Assembly: GCF_032854445.1 (NCBI RefSeq)
Contig: NC_088304.1
Span: 24,007,704-24,071,703 of the forward strand
Source of the DNA: Liolophura sinensis
Lineage: Eukaryota; Mollusca; Polyplacophora; Chitonida; Chitonidae
Length of the DNA stretch: 64,000 nucleotides
Reading direction: 5' to 3'
Translations under genes and position numbers: made by a program
Shown: positions 21,719 through 33,312 of the stretch, in pieces
Layout of the letters: every line of letters begins with the position of its first letter
How positions within the stretch are numbered: position 1 is the stretch's first letter
The notes under the pieces: model-generated
What the model was told of the DNA's origin: nothing
The model's database searches: none
What the model saw: the letters and a program-made list of their open reading frames with translations, nothing else

Positions 21719-23265
21719 AAATTTCACCGATCAAAAAAGATTGTTCGTAAGGTTATGAAAAAATTGATATTTTTATCACAAATGTGTCGCAATCAAGTCG
21801 ACCTGTTTTCCATGAGAAAAATTAGGGGAATAAAACTCGAAGCACCGTAGCGAAGAACTGAATAGCGCTTTATTTACCAAAATAAAACCCTTTAAGGAAT
21901 GGTCAAAGAAAGAAGACAGTGAAGTCCGGAAATTGGATAATGGCGCAGGTCTCTGCCAAGGCTATCCGATTACCAGCTAAAATCCATCAACATATCTCTT
22001 TTGTTTAAAGGTTTTCTGTTTTACAGCCGTATTAATTCGTCTCGATGCACCAGTCTTTTCGATGTGAATGTAATAAGTACTAATGCTGTCTGCCATATAA
22101 CACAGGTTACATCGTTTATCGTCAGGGATTTGCTTGTTTGAAAAACAATTTATCACAGTGCACCTACTAACGGAGAATGGAATTCCAAGGTAATGACATA
22201 CCTTGTTGTAATCTAGCACCTGCACATTAATAAATAAAAAATTATGACCGAAAAATTATCGATGATGCCGGCACAGCCTTTGTAAACAGGAACTGTAGTT
22301 GGCAACTTGGAGTATTGGTTTCAGTTGAAAGTCTTAATCACACAGATTGTTTTAATTTGTTATCGTTGAACAAAATTGTGTTGACTGAATAAATCGATCC
22401 GATTTTGCCTTTGGACTTTAATACTGCATATTAGTGATAAGGGCAACTTCAATTGGAGCATCTGGCAATCCAGAGGATATTCTAATGGGGCATATCTTTG
22501 CGATTTCAGAAATTCAGAGTTTACTCGAAGCTTGTAATGGGCAATAAAATAGAGCGCTGTTACGAAACTAGGATGGAAATTATGGTGAAAGATTGACGCA
22601 CATCTCGCTCACCAACAGTTTCCCCACAGGGCCTGGTAAACGTAAGGATTTCAACCTAATGCAGTAGTTTCCCTCAACGAAGTTTGGTTTACTTACTAAT
22701 AGATGTAAATGCGCAGACAAGAGAAATACAGGTGTGCAAATGCACTGATTTTTACACGGAATTTGTCCGCAATGGTCCGGTAAATATAGACCTGGATATT
22801 TCTCGTTATGATACAGCACGACGAGATTATCGGTCAAACAACGTCACTACCGCCGTGACATTTTGGAGACTATAGGTGAACCGGCATCTGGTATATTTGT
22901 ATCGGATAACATCGGGTTCTGTAACACCTTCAAGCGAGTGGAAAACGACGCCGCACACCCTGGCTGGCCTCATAAATTAAGTTTGTGGGATTCCCTTGGT
23001 TGTGGGTGTTTATTTAGTCTGTAAACATATCATAATCCATGTACAGTTTTCATTCATTTTGCGTTCAGTTAAATAGCGAATAACATTACTGGGCTGTAAT
23101 GACGAATTAAGCTAGATGAAGCTAATGTAAACATTTATGTAACAGGCAGCTTATCTCTAACTGCAACCGGCGTTGGGGGTTTAAGTTCTGCCAGATTTTG
23201 ATGTAAAAGAGTGCTATATGTGTATAATGAGGTACACCCTACCTAAAGATATGTTTTGTAATGTA
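21719..23265 (-). repeat. family L copy (L5), inverted
   Basis: On the minus strand the D module (23265-22870: aggtagggtgtacctcatta, gttacagaacccgatgttat, acgttgtttgacc) is followed by the C module (22060-21760: gctgtaaaacagaaaacctt, atccaatttccgga, ccctaatttttctcatgg). The spacer between them (22060-22870) has no match elsewhere in the window that I could see. Confidence 0.7.
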
Positions 23266-23877
23266 GAGTTAAATCATAAGCAGGGTTTCATTTCTCCCCT
23301 AATGGATGAAGCCTGAAGATAATTTGCGACTCTATCAGCCCGTATCTTATGAGTATTAAAACTCTCTGTCTCCTTATACTGTACAGAGTCTCTCTGAACG
23401 CTTGAACAGTAATAGATAATGAAAACCTACCTATTCATAAAGTAATATAATTAAAACGCACAGCATAGAGGGGAAAAATTCTTTCTCTTTTCCCATTTTA
23501 TTCCATCAAAAAATATGACCACTGCCGTAAAACGCATCGGTTCATGAATGCGGCTTAAAAAACGATCAAATTAATAAACCGGTTGAAAAGGTGTCATGGG
23601 CACCAATGAACAGGGATTCGCTGCACATGATCTGTGTAATTTCATTAACGAACCTTTACAACACGCGAGGGTTAAATTCACTTGGGGTATTTAGAATTAC
23701 CACAAATGATATAGTCTTTATGTAATTCAAAAGCGTAGTGAACACGTAAACTCTATTAATCAGCTATTAATCTGGAATTCGTACGCAGCTTTCAGATATA
23801 CGCCATGTTAGAGAAAACCGATGTCACGTCAATCGGACCCTGAGGTCAAATGGCTAAACGGGAAAAAAGGGTTCGCG

Positions 23878-23948
23878 TGACGTCAGCGGAAAGAGCTGAT
23901 AGTAGAAATAAACCGCGCCTGATTGGTTAAAATGGATAACATGGCGGC
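23878..23948 (+). promoter_or_regulatory. candidate promoter: CRE, CCAAT and YY1-type elements
   Basis: A perfect cAMP-response palindrome TGACGTCA lies at 23878-23885. An inverted CCAAT box (ATTGG) is at 23922-23926, and AACATGGCGGC at 23938-23948 fits the YY1-type element often found at the start codon of housekeeping genes. The three elements occur within 71 bases of a locally GC-richer segment. No TATA box is evident. The combination is suggestive; each motif alone could be chance. Confidence 0.4.
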
Positions 23949-24026
23949 ACTTTCGATTTCCTCAACCTGCAAGACTGTCAACTTGAAGTGCAATGTCTCT
24001 GTTATGCAACAATACAGAAAAAATAG
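23941..24026 (+). CDS. candidate first coding exon, unknown gene
   Basis: The ATG at 23941 lies in an AACATGGCG context directly after the candidate promoter. It opens a 28-codon frame that starts MAALSISSTCKTVNLK and ends at a possible splice donor, AG|GTGACC, after 24026, leaving phase 2. If unspliced, the frame meets TGA two codons later. An Ala/Ser/Lys-rich start with few acidic residues would suit a mitochondrial or organellar targeting peptide, but that is inference from composition only. I could not identify a following exon on the plus strand with confidence. It could equally be a short spurious frame beside a chance cluster of motifs. Confidence 0.25.
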
Positions 24027-24791
24027 GTGACCTTCATAAACGTGATGTGGGATACTTTATCGAGGTATACTTTATTGGTCAATGTTTGTTCTGTTTTACT
24101 TTCTGAATCAAATCCTACATATAGCCGACAATTGGGCGTTACCTGATCACAGTAAACACACTGTGAGAATACATAGAGCAGTTATGAACACCTGAGGCAC
24201 TGACCGTTACTTACTCATTATGTTAGCATAGGTCGGATGATACTTCGTAGAAATCCTCAAAGCCTTCGCCGATATTATTCATGTTGGCTCAAAAACGGGC
24301 ACGTGTTATTTCCTGGATGTATAAACGTGAGGAAGATATCGCATCACGCGAAGTAACGATTACGACCGGGGTGTAAAAATAGTCCTCAGCTACACAAATA
24401 ACTATCATGGCATCGCAGACAATAGAGGTGATATGGTGACAGCAGTAGGAAGACCCGAGAAGTAGTAATCCAGATGTGCAGTTTCAATCTGTCATTCAGG
24501 GGGATGTGTAGTCTCTGCTGTCACTTGTGGCCATCTTGAATAAATTATTTTTTGCATTCTTAATTGATCTAATAGCTGCTAATGAAAGCATCATGCTCAT
24601 TGGAAAAATCTTTTGTCTGTAGGATATGTAAGGTCTTTCTTGCCATTGGCGGTAATCTTGAATAATTTTATTTTCTGCACTTTCCTTCAATTTTATTCGT
24701 GTTTATAAATGCAAAATTCTTACCAGAAAAGTCAGACCTTGGGAGTGTAAGATTCCCAATGCGTAGGTGCCTGCTTAAAGTAATTATAGAT
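24027..24791. other. unassigned stretch
   Basis: It would be intron if the 23.9-kb exon is real. Nothing recognised. Confidence 0.35.
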
Positions 24792-25005
24792 TGTTTATTT
24801 ATTTGATTAGTGGTTAACACCGCATTCAAGCATATCTCACTTATACGACTGCCGCTGGCATTATGGTGGTAGGAAATCGAGGGAAACCCACGACCCTCCA
24901 CAGGTTGCTGCCAGACCCGCACAAGTACGGTTGGAAAGGAAGCCAGCATGAGTTGGACTTAAACTCATAACATCCGCGTGAGAGGGCCCTGGGTAATTGC
25001 GCCGT
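24792..25005 (-). mobile_element. SINE-2 copy
   Basis: Inverted SINE-2 with attatggtggtaggaaa, ggaaacccacgaccctccac, gaaggaagccagcatgag-like and tggacttaaactcataac. The tRNA-like head is decayed. The (TTTA)n run at the left end is the SINE tail. Confidence 0.88.
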
Positions 25006-27644
25006 AAGAAAATAATTATGGGTTGTTCCCCTGAATACGGATGCCACAGGCACAGTGTTTAACAGTAAGTTATACTTTTTAGTCACTATTAACAAATTCA
25101 ATATTTCCTGAATTAAGCCAAAGCCACCCAATACATATAATATCTTCAGTATTTTCATTGTGGTAAACAATCCAGCAATATATACACCATTTCCATTCTC
25201 TTCCCTAAAAACGGAAAGAACAAATATATACGTTCTTGATTCCTGGTTCCTCAGGATTATAATAGGAATGTGGACCATTTCATTCCACTATTCTTTTAAA
25301 AAGATTTTCGTCACTTCGTCTTGTGATATTATCCAAACTTACCAAAAATATATCATGAACATTAACGTCCTACATTGCACAATATTTCAGCTTGAAAGGA
25401 AGTGCAGTTCTCAAGTCCATTGTATTGCTACACAAAACTTCGTGACGCCACCAGCATTCCAACAATTTCTTTGCTTTATTCAAGTGTTTTAGCGGCATAG
25501 ATCCAGTCACCATTTAGTCTGAAGAAATGTGATTCTAATGACACGTCCTTCAGAATATCAGAGTCGGCCAGTTTCAGAAAATGGATCTATAGGCGATTTG
25601 GTGTGATCGAGACCATGTGAATCACTAAACCCCAATGTATTATGATTTTTCCGTTCTGTATTCTGTGGCCTTTGGCCCAGTATAATTGATTTTCTGACCG
25701 TTGTCTCCGGCTAATGAAGTCAGAAAACAAGAAATATTTATGGACGCTTTGTGGTTCATATGGTGCCTAAATAATGCAGGGAACGTTGGGATATTGGTTC
25801 AGCGATTCATAAATCATAAACGAATTATAAGGAGTCACAACGGGATTAGGATGAATTCGCCAAATGAACCCTGTAAGCTTGTTAATCACGTCAATCTCTC
25901 TTTTACATTCATACTAATTAATCTGTCAGGAAAATCTACTTGGCCACCGTTAATTTCTCAATGGCAGACCCGGCGCCAAGATTGACCTAAACGGCCTCGA
26001 AACCCCATTAATTTTTCATAAGAGACAATGTTACAATTTAGTACTGGACAGTCCGTGGCCTATAATCATTGGTGCCTATCTTGTCCAACGTGTGAGGAAG
26101 CAGCCATGAAAATCTTAAGATACACTGACTGTCAAAAGTTGGACTTTTCCATGCCAGCATCTGTACTGGGGTGTCTAGCAACTCTAAGTGAAAGTCACTG
26201 GCAGCTTCACAACTACCTGACACCTTCTACCCTCTCCTAAAGAATTTCAAATTTCCATCAATCAAACTCATGCGCGCCCAAAGTTTTAAACAGTTTCCAT
26301 TATTTTCATGCCAAGTAAGCACTTTCTGGCCATTTCTGGCAATGGAAAAACTTTACATCGGAATATACATACAGAATGATTTTACACAGAAGTGGTAGGA
26401 AGATACTGACTCCTGACGGAAGATTTTTAACGTCACACTTGTTGAGCTTTCGAGATCTTGAAATGCCAACAACTCTAATGTAGCCTATGCACAACGAGCA
26501 ATGAGAATGGGACACTGAAGGCCGCAAGAGAATAACAGCAATTATTAAGGCGAGCGACTCGCAACTGCACACGAAATACGGGTTCATTTCCTGCTTTCAT
26601 AGAAACTCTCTAAGTTCCCCGGTCCGTTTGTTCCAGCGTAATATAATAATGACGGTGGACGACTTTTTACGGTGGATTTATACAGCCCAAAACAAGTACT
26701 GATAGTAATTACAATAACGAAGAGCAAAATAAACTGTGCAATCCATGTTGAAGTCGATCAAATATTTCTAAGTTGGGAATAATTCGTGAGGAATAACGTG
26801 ATACTGTTTCCCTACACATATAGGTATTTTTCGGTGGATATGTTCTGATGTGATAATTTCAGTTCCAACATATTTCCCGCAAATAATACCAAATTTAACA
26901 TGGATAGTTGTTTTGTTCGTCAATACATCAGTGTCATTTGGTATCAACGTGGCCTTTACTGATTGTTACATAAGGTGATGCGAATAGGAGCGATTTAGTA
27001 TCAAACTCTTTTGTCAATAAAGGTAAAATGTTCTACTGTATCATGTGATTCATTCAGAACGTTGGCCAACTATTGTTGAAGCTGACTAAGCTAATCATTC
27101 TTTTTGATGGAAAGCTAACATGTTTTGTAATTATCCCGATTGTAATCATTGCTTCAACTTGTACAATATGAACGGAAATTCTTTGAAACCGAAAGGCTGA
27201 AAAGTCAGTGAAAATAACATTATGACTCAATACTGATGGGAACACTAAACAACAAAGTATACAATTGCCAATTGCAACGTTCATTTCTATTTACTGGTTT
27301 AGATTAATTTAGATTCCATCATTTAGATGTGATACCCCGTAGATATTGGACACTGTAGATATGCTGCGCGAAAGTCGCTACATTAATATAAATTTGATAT
27401 TGTTAAAGACCCTCAAGGGACTATTTTAATCTAATTTCATTCACAATGCCATTTTTTCCGCCTGCACAGTATATTAGGCTTGAATGCATTAGCGAGACAA
27501 ACAAGATAAACAATGCTACGGGCTCTTGTCTCGTGATATTTTTTTGTATACTTATTATAGTCAGTTAGAAGCTATATTATATATAATGGCCAATTAACAA
27601 GTTTATCTATCATTACTTTACACTCGTACACAGACATCAGTTTC
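25006..27644. other. unassigned stretch
   Basis: No recognised gene. It holds the short inverted match to 2715-2810 at 25620-25690. Open frames of 90-110 codons (25160-25492 plus, 26306-26587 minus) show no known motif. Confidence 0.4.
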
Positions 27645-28200
27645 TTATATATGTGACATCCGGCGTTTTCATCTTTACACAAAACAGGTTTTCTACTTTC
27701 TTTGTCACAGTGTCAGAGTCTTTTATGTACAGTCTGAAATGTTGCATGAACCCTAAGCAGTGACGAAGAAAAACACAGCAGTCAGGCCAGTTAAACTTTC
27801 CTGACAACACCAGCGAAGCTACAGATAGCGAGAAACAGAGCGGGGCAAGATAACGGCGCATTGCGTGAAAAGTAAAAACTCTCAAGTACTTGTTAACTGA
27901 TGACAGCAAAGTGTGGAGCTTTGATGCGGGGGTGCTCACTGCCAAAATATATTCTGTCAGAAACTTGGCAGTCTGGGCAAGTAGTTGCAATCAGGTGGGA
28001 ATGATCTTGTCGGATTAGCAAATACTGTATCTGATGACTTTCTGGTTTCTGTCCCTTAAGACATCTGGCTTAGGCAATCTCTGCGTAAAAGAGCTACCGT
28101 CGGTTCAATGGTCTTACATTAATGAAGGCTTGAATACACCACAATATAACGGTCGAGTTTGGTCTGACAAAAACTGCGGTTGAATAGAAGTGTATTTGAT
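27645..28200 (-). repeat. dispersed repeat, family R, copy 3
   Basis: Inverted and more diverged relative of 15672-16128 and 19601-20070, sharing (in element sense) gatgtcttaagggaca, gaaaccagaaagtcatca, cccccgcatcaaagctcc, ttttacttttcacgcaatg and cgccgttatctt. It extends about 100 bases further at its 3' side. Confidence 0.75.
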
Positions 28201-28609
28201 TATACCTTTACGGCATTGTTTCTAGAATAATTAATACATTGATGTTTATTGCAGTGTTTCAGACGTCACAGATCTAAATTAACTAAAAACGCGGTGTTGT
28301 CATCACAATAATACAGTATATAAACACGTCAACACAATACAAAGGGACCAGTAGTCGATTCCACAAAGCCATTTCTGACTTGAGTCAAAATTTGAAATAC
28401 GGTCATAAAGCTTATTTTTCGGCTTTAGAAATTAAACTTTTGTCCACCTCATCAGTATTAAATAACGACGAAAGTGTCCAAATTTCTAATTTCAGAACCA
28501 AAAACTCCGCATTGTAAAACGGTTTTAAATTTTGACTTACATCAGAAATGGCGTTGTAGATTCGGTCCATGACCTCTGGTATGCTTAGCCCACTAGCATA
28601 ATTCTGGTT

Positions 28610-28700
28610 TATGTATGAATACAATACAATAAAAGATTTACAGCACAGAGAATAAAACCAGAGCTGTGACGACAGTGTGATAGTTGGAAGATTGTGACAC
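28610..28700 (-). repeat. family A fragment
   Basis: acagagaataaaaccagagc, acgacagtgtgatagttgg and tgtgacacat: the inverted conserved block. Confidence 0.65.
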
Positions 28701-29039
28701 ATATTGGCATTGAAATCCAGTATCTTGTCACCTTACTTCAAGGGTCCTCCATATGGCGTGTTGTTTGACGATTTCAGTCAACGTCAGTTATTACTGCAAA
28801 AAGTCGTGTGTCAAGGTTATTCTATCAATTAAAACGCTTTCACCCCAAGTTTCTTAAGGTTTGCAATGAGTACAATTCGCTTGTAAGTAAATATGGACAG
28901 AGGTGTTCAGAATCTTTCTATATTCGTCCTTCAGAATTAAATCGCCACGTTACAATCAAACCGTAACTGAGGTACATATTTTGTTATCGACAACTGATAT
29001 TCTAGCACGGTACACGATTTGATTACTGAGTTAACCTAG

Positions 29040-29290
29040 TCGCCTAGAACATACCTTGTGTCTTTCCTACATCACTGAAAACTGTTGACTGCTTCTTTTT
29101 GTATGATTCCTTCCTATTTTCGTACTTAATACACTTTCTTAATTCGAAATTTTTGTCGTTTTGCCGTTTTGGGAATTGGCCTTATTGACCCCGAACGTCC
29201 TTATTGGTTGACAGCTAGTCTACGAATGTCTGTTTCGATGTGAATCATTCAGTCAGAGTTTTATTCTAACTGTTCATGTAAGTTCTTAGA
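29040..29290 (+). repeat. module B copy followed by an inverted A fragment
   Basis: actgaaaactgttgactg, tttgtatgattcc, gggaattggccttattgacc, gtccttattggttgacagct and acgaatgtctgtttcgatg match 11480-11660. At 29255-29285, agttttattctaactgttca is family A read on the minus strand. Confidence 0.65.
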
Positions 29291-29504
29291 TAACAGCAAC
29301 TTCTACATCCCCTAGCATCATGATTGGATGTTACTACAGCTCTCTCTATACAGTTATCTCACCCACGAGGTAAACTCCTGGACGGAGCCGCCATCGTTTC
29401 GTCCCCTCATGCCAGATTCGTCCTTTCCACGTCTCTAATGAGGGTCTGGAGACAAGAACTGACACAGTCTGTATTGCTCAGCTTGGAAGGATTCATGGGT
29501 AACT

Positions 29505-30165
29505 AAATGGATAATGTCGTATCTGTCATATTATAGTTTATCCGTGTAGTTTTACCGTACTATTGGATATTGTATAAACGGTAAGAACTGTCAAGGGATA
29601 TTTTGAGGATGAATGCATAAAACATGAGTTTGTTGGCATCGCGACCTACAGCTCTGGATGTTTTGAAAAAGCTACAACTTCCTGCACCAATTTACTGTCA
29701 GTGTCAACGTTTCCGAGATCCCCATTGCCCAAAAGGAATTTATTGCCAAATAGCTCAATCTGATATGTATGTTGTGTAATTCATACCACAGAAACGCTTG
29801 CCGCGATCCAATAAGGTGCAGAAAATGAGAAATCACTGTGTTTTTAAGCGTCGTTTAGCGCGTAATGGATCGTTTACAGAAAGCAATGTTGTGAGAGACA
29901 GGGAAAAATTCGGCCACTTACATCGATCTACCACTCACATCCACCTTATGTAACGCGTCGACCAAACAAAGATTGCATTACACAAACACTTCGTGAAAGG
30001 AAATTGAATTTCTATTTGGCGTCCCTGGCACAATGGAAGTATTTTTCGGAGCCGTCATAAGCAAACTTTTCCAATATAGACAGTAAGTCAGGAAGAGCTG
30101 AGGCATATACGTGATAATGATTGACATTTACAATAAAACTGCTCTTGCCGGACGGAATGATGGAG
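29505..30165 (-). repeat. dispersed repeat, family F, copy 2
   Basis: Inverted partner of 17880-18572. The plus strand reads gaatgcataaaacatgag, aaagctacaactt, gtcagtgtcaacg, gagagacagggaaaaattc, aacaaagattgca and cacttcgtgaaaggaaattg. Each frame that is open in copy 1 is interrupted here by at least one stop. Confidence 0.7.
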
Positions 30166-30183
30166 TTGGGTGTATATTCCCCA

Positions 30184-30393
30184 TGTCTCAGTAGCCTCTA
30201 ACCAGTCTCTGTGAGATCAAACCCAGGTTATACTGGCTTCCTCTCTGGTCGTACGTCGGAAGATATCTGCGAAGATCGTCGGTTTCCACTTGCTCTGCCC
30301 GGTTTCTTCCCACCATAATGATGGCTGCCATCGTATAAGTGAAACATTCTTGAATGCGGCGTAAAACACCAAGCAAATAAAAAAAAAATAAAT
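30184..30393 (+). mobile_element. SINE-2 copy
   Basis: A decayed head (gtctcagtagcctctaacca, gagatcaaaccca) followed by ctggcttcctctctggtcgt, ctgcccggtttcttcccacc, atcgtataagtgaaacattc, ttgaatgcggcgtaaaacac and an A-rich tail. Confidence 0.88.
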
Positions 30394-30739
30394 GAATTTG
30401 CGCTGTAGTTTTTCGTTCGTACTTTTAAACACTTACCTATTACATTAAACATAAAGTCGTCGTCGTAATGTTGCTAGAAGGTACTCTGCTATTGGGGTGG
30501 GTTATTATGTTAAATATTGCACACATATTCCGTGAATTTAACACAAAGGTTTTATTACAGTTACATCAAAGTATGGTGTTGTAAGAACAGAATAATTCTA
30601 ACATCACTCAGAAAACAGATTTTTTCTGTGCGTAAATTTACGGTTTAGATCTAAAAAAAACTTGCAGCATTCACGTGGGGGTGGGAACTGGGGGTGAGAC
30701 TGAATGTCACTTAATGGAAATGTCGTGAGTTACTTGCCA

Positions 30740-30872
30740 AATACTGCTGGTTTTGCCCAAGGCTGCCAGGTCTTCTTCTCCCGTGAACTTACCGCTGTGG
30801 TGTAAATTAAAAATTCTTCAGTAAGGCGTAATCAGATAAATAAATAAGTGAATAAATAAATAGATAAATAAA
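30740..30872 (+). mobile_element. diverged SINE-2-like 3' end with (AAAT)n tail
   Basis: ccaggtcttcttctcccgtg, aaattcttcagtaaggcgta and a tail of aaataaataagtgaataaat. Order and tail fit SINE-2, but divergence is high. Confidence 0.5.
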
Positions 30873-32284
30873 TATTGAAGAGCGCGCCTATTTCAAAAAC
30901 CCATTAACAGGCGGAAACCTGTTTTTTCATCCATGCGTTTTCTGGCTTCTAAATGAGTTTTCCTCGAAAGCGTTATTAATTACATACAAAAGACCTAATT
31001 AACGTGATGGTTGCAGTCGCGTATTTTCGAAATTAAACCAGATAACCTTTGACATTATCAAGGTAAAAATTTCATTAAGCGCACGCAACATCTACGTAAT
31101 TAGCGGATTAATTACATGTGCAGGTGATGATGAGGTCCAGTATCTGTGTCCTGATTTAAATAGTGCTCGATTAAATGACGTAACTCATGCAGCTTTACGT
31201 AATGAATTCCTCTTTTGACGTTGTTAATGACGTTAAACATCGTTCGATTCTTGTTCCTAATTTATCAGAGTGGATCGAGGTGATCATTGACGCCAAGACC
31301 CAGATGCAGGTGCAAACTCGTAGCTTGCGCGGAGGTAGGTAATCATAGACGACACGTTAAAGTCAGCTGATAGAAGATCCAAAACAACTGACCCTAAGAT
31401 ACACCTGAAATCCAAGGAAGTCTTATATTTAGTTGAAACAGTCTCGTTTCACTAGGTAGTCATTTGACCGGAAGGTCTTTCTCGGGAAATACTTCTGCAG
31501 CAAAATCAGTTTGCACGAAATCCTCGAAATAAACATACGCAATTAAATCCATCCGTCGTGTAGAATGTACTTTACAGTGCAGTACGAATCTTATATCGAA
31601 ACAGTTCCGTACACCATTCATCTTAGTGGGAGCGGGGCTTAACGCAATTTGTGAACTTTTTCCAATTGTCGCCGATATCAAAAACAGAACACGAATTCAT
31701 TACGAACGTTCACGAATGAATACGAAAGACCACGAATGCAAGCACGATTACATCGCTCGTAGCGGTTGGGCAAAAAATTCGTCTAAGTGTGAACATGGCA
31801 TAAGTGTGAACGGGTCTTTATTCGAATAAAAGAATGATCTCAATCTGAAAAGAACGGTCAGCCGCACCGAGACATATTTCTACCTGTTTGGACAATGGAC
31901 ACAATAGAGACTAACAAAGCCCAACAATGGCGTCAGTATATATCTACGGAATAGACAGAGGTGGTAGAATTTATACTGAAGTCTTATAGTATTTTGTTCA
32001 AAGGCGGATTAGAAATTATAATTCAACACAAAAAGTGACTTCTAGGGATATTTCTTGATATGTCTGGACAAGCAGAGCCTGTAAGAAATTTGGTGAATAT
32101 ATAAGGGAAAAAGATAAAACAGATACTTATAAGCAGTGTATATCTTCCATCGACCTTTGGCCAGTTGTTGGCAAGATCTCCCACCTGTCACATAGGCAGG
32201 CGCTATACTGGTGAAAGACAATGGTCTTCAAGGAACGTTAGAACGACTGGGCAAGCGGTCATACGACCGTCTTCGACCGCTTAC
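30873..32284. other. unassigned stretch
   Basis: No gene recognised. Bases 31690-31760 contain a loose acgaat-type direct repeat without a fixed period. Confidence 0.4.
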
Positions 32285-32370
32285 TGTCATTAATTGGCCT
32301 TGCGATTATTGACTCGGAACGTCCTTATTGGTTGACAGCTGGTATACGAATGTCTGTTTTGATGCATAGA
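32285..32370 (+). repeat. module B copy
   Basis: attggccttgcgattattga, ctcggaacgtccttattggt, tgacagctggtatacgaatg and tctgttttgatgcatagatt. Confidence 0.75.
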
Positions 32371-32434
32371 TTTTGTCCGGTTTCAACCCACCGTAGTGCC
32401 AGCCGACTAAAGTATGCTTAAAGGCACAGAAAAC

Positions 32435-32800
32435 AGTAACATGAAGTAAATATTGGATGAATCACTGTTAAAAACTGTCCAGAAAGTAAGCTTATTTTTT
32501 TAGAAGTTTTTCCAACCGAGTAAAATTCGCTCACTGCATCGGATTCTACAGTGAGCTTTTGGGACCCAGAGGTTATTGACGATCTCACATCCATATCTTT
32601 ACGTATGTACATGTGTATATGCATTTTGAATTATGAATTGTAGCAGTCTTTGTGCGTTAAGTGGCAAAACCATGATTTGACGTCACTGGTATAAATGTGG
32701 TCAGAAAATGCCTGTGTAGAACCGAAAGTTTGAGACACGTTTTGTTAGGATGATTAATTATTCATTCTACAAAAAATAAATCAAAGTAGTTTCCTCGAAA
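32435..32800 (+). repeat. dispersed repeat, family S, copy 2
   Basis: Direct partner of 15185-15550, with matching order and the same aaaataaatcaaa terminal block. Confidence 0.65.
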
Positions 32801-32881
32801 AATTGTGGTGTTCTTTTATCTGACATATATTCTTCATCTCAGCGTTTTCTTTGTCTTTAAGATTCAACATTACTACAAGAA

Positions 32882-33312
32882 TCATACATACAGGTTCTTT
32901 ATAGCGACTCTTCCATCGTAGCCTACACAGCAACGTAGGCTCATGGAATATACCAGTGGACACGACATCCGGAACTTCCAGACAGAGGAATCTCTTGGAA
33001 ACGAGGCGACCTTGGATAAGGAGAAAAAAATCGGATGGTTCGGTGGAGTTGTTGACTCTGATGGACGGTTTGACGAGAGCACTTGTAGGCCGGATGTCAG
33101 TGACAGACCGATCGGAACGAATGAGTTTTCGTTTACCACGTGCTTTGGATCTAATACGACCCAGTTTGACATACAGGGCTCAACGTCCGCCAGAAAAAAA
33201 CACCTGGCATTCATTTCCTCGAACGCAGGAAGAGATATGGAAGACAAAGAAAAGGCTTTTATGTTCTGACAGACCTCTATGTTGGTTGTTCTCTCCAACA
33301 AAAACGTATTGA
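32882..33312. other. GC-richer segment with three overlapping open frames
   Basis: Three frames stay open together: 108 codons on the plus strand from ATG at 32943 (starts MEYTSGHDIRNF), 118 codons in another plus frame (no ATG start), and 139 codons on the minus strand (no ATG start). The segment is richer in CG dinucleotides than its surroundings, which by itself removes stop codons. An inverted pair, agcctac and gtaggct, precedes the ATG. None of the three translations shows a family I recognise. It may be a coding exon on one strand, the trace of an old CpG-rich element, or a chance run. Confidence 0.25.

Noticed and set aside
24400-24420. ATGGCATCGC motif similar to one at 46291 as a second YY1-type start
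   Set aside because: Lacks neighbouring promoter elements and the frames are short; the resemblance is limited to about ten bases.
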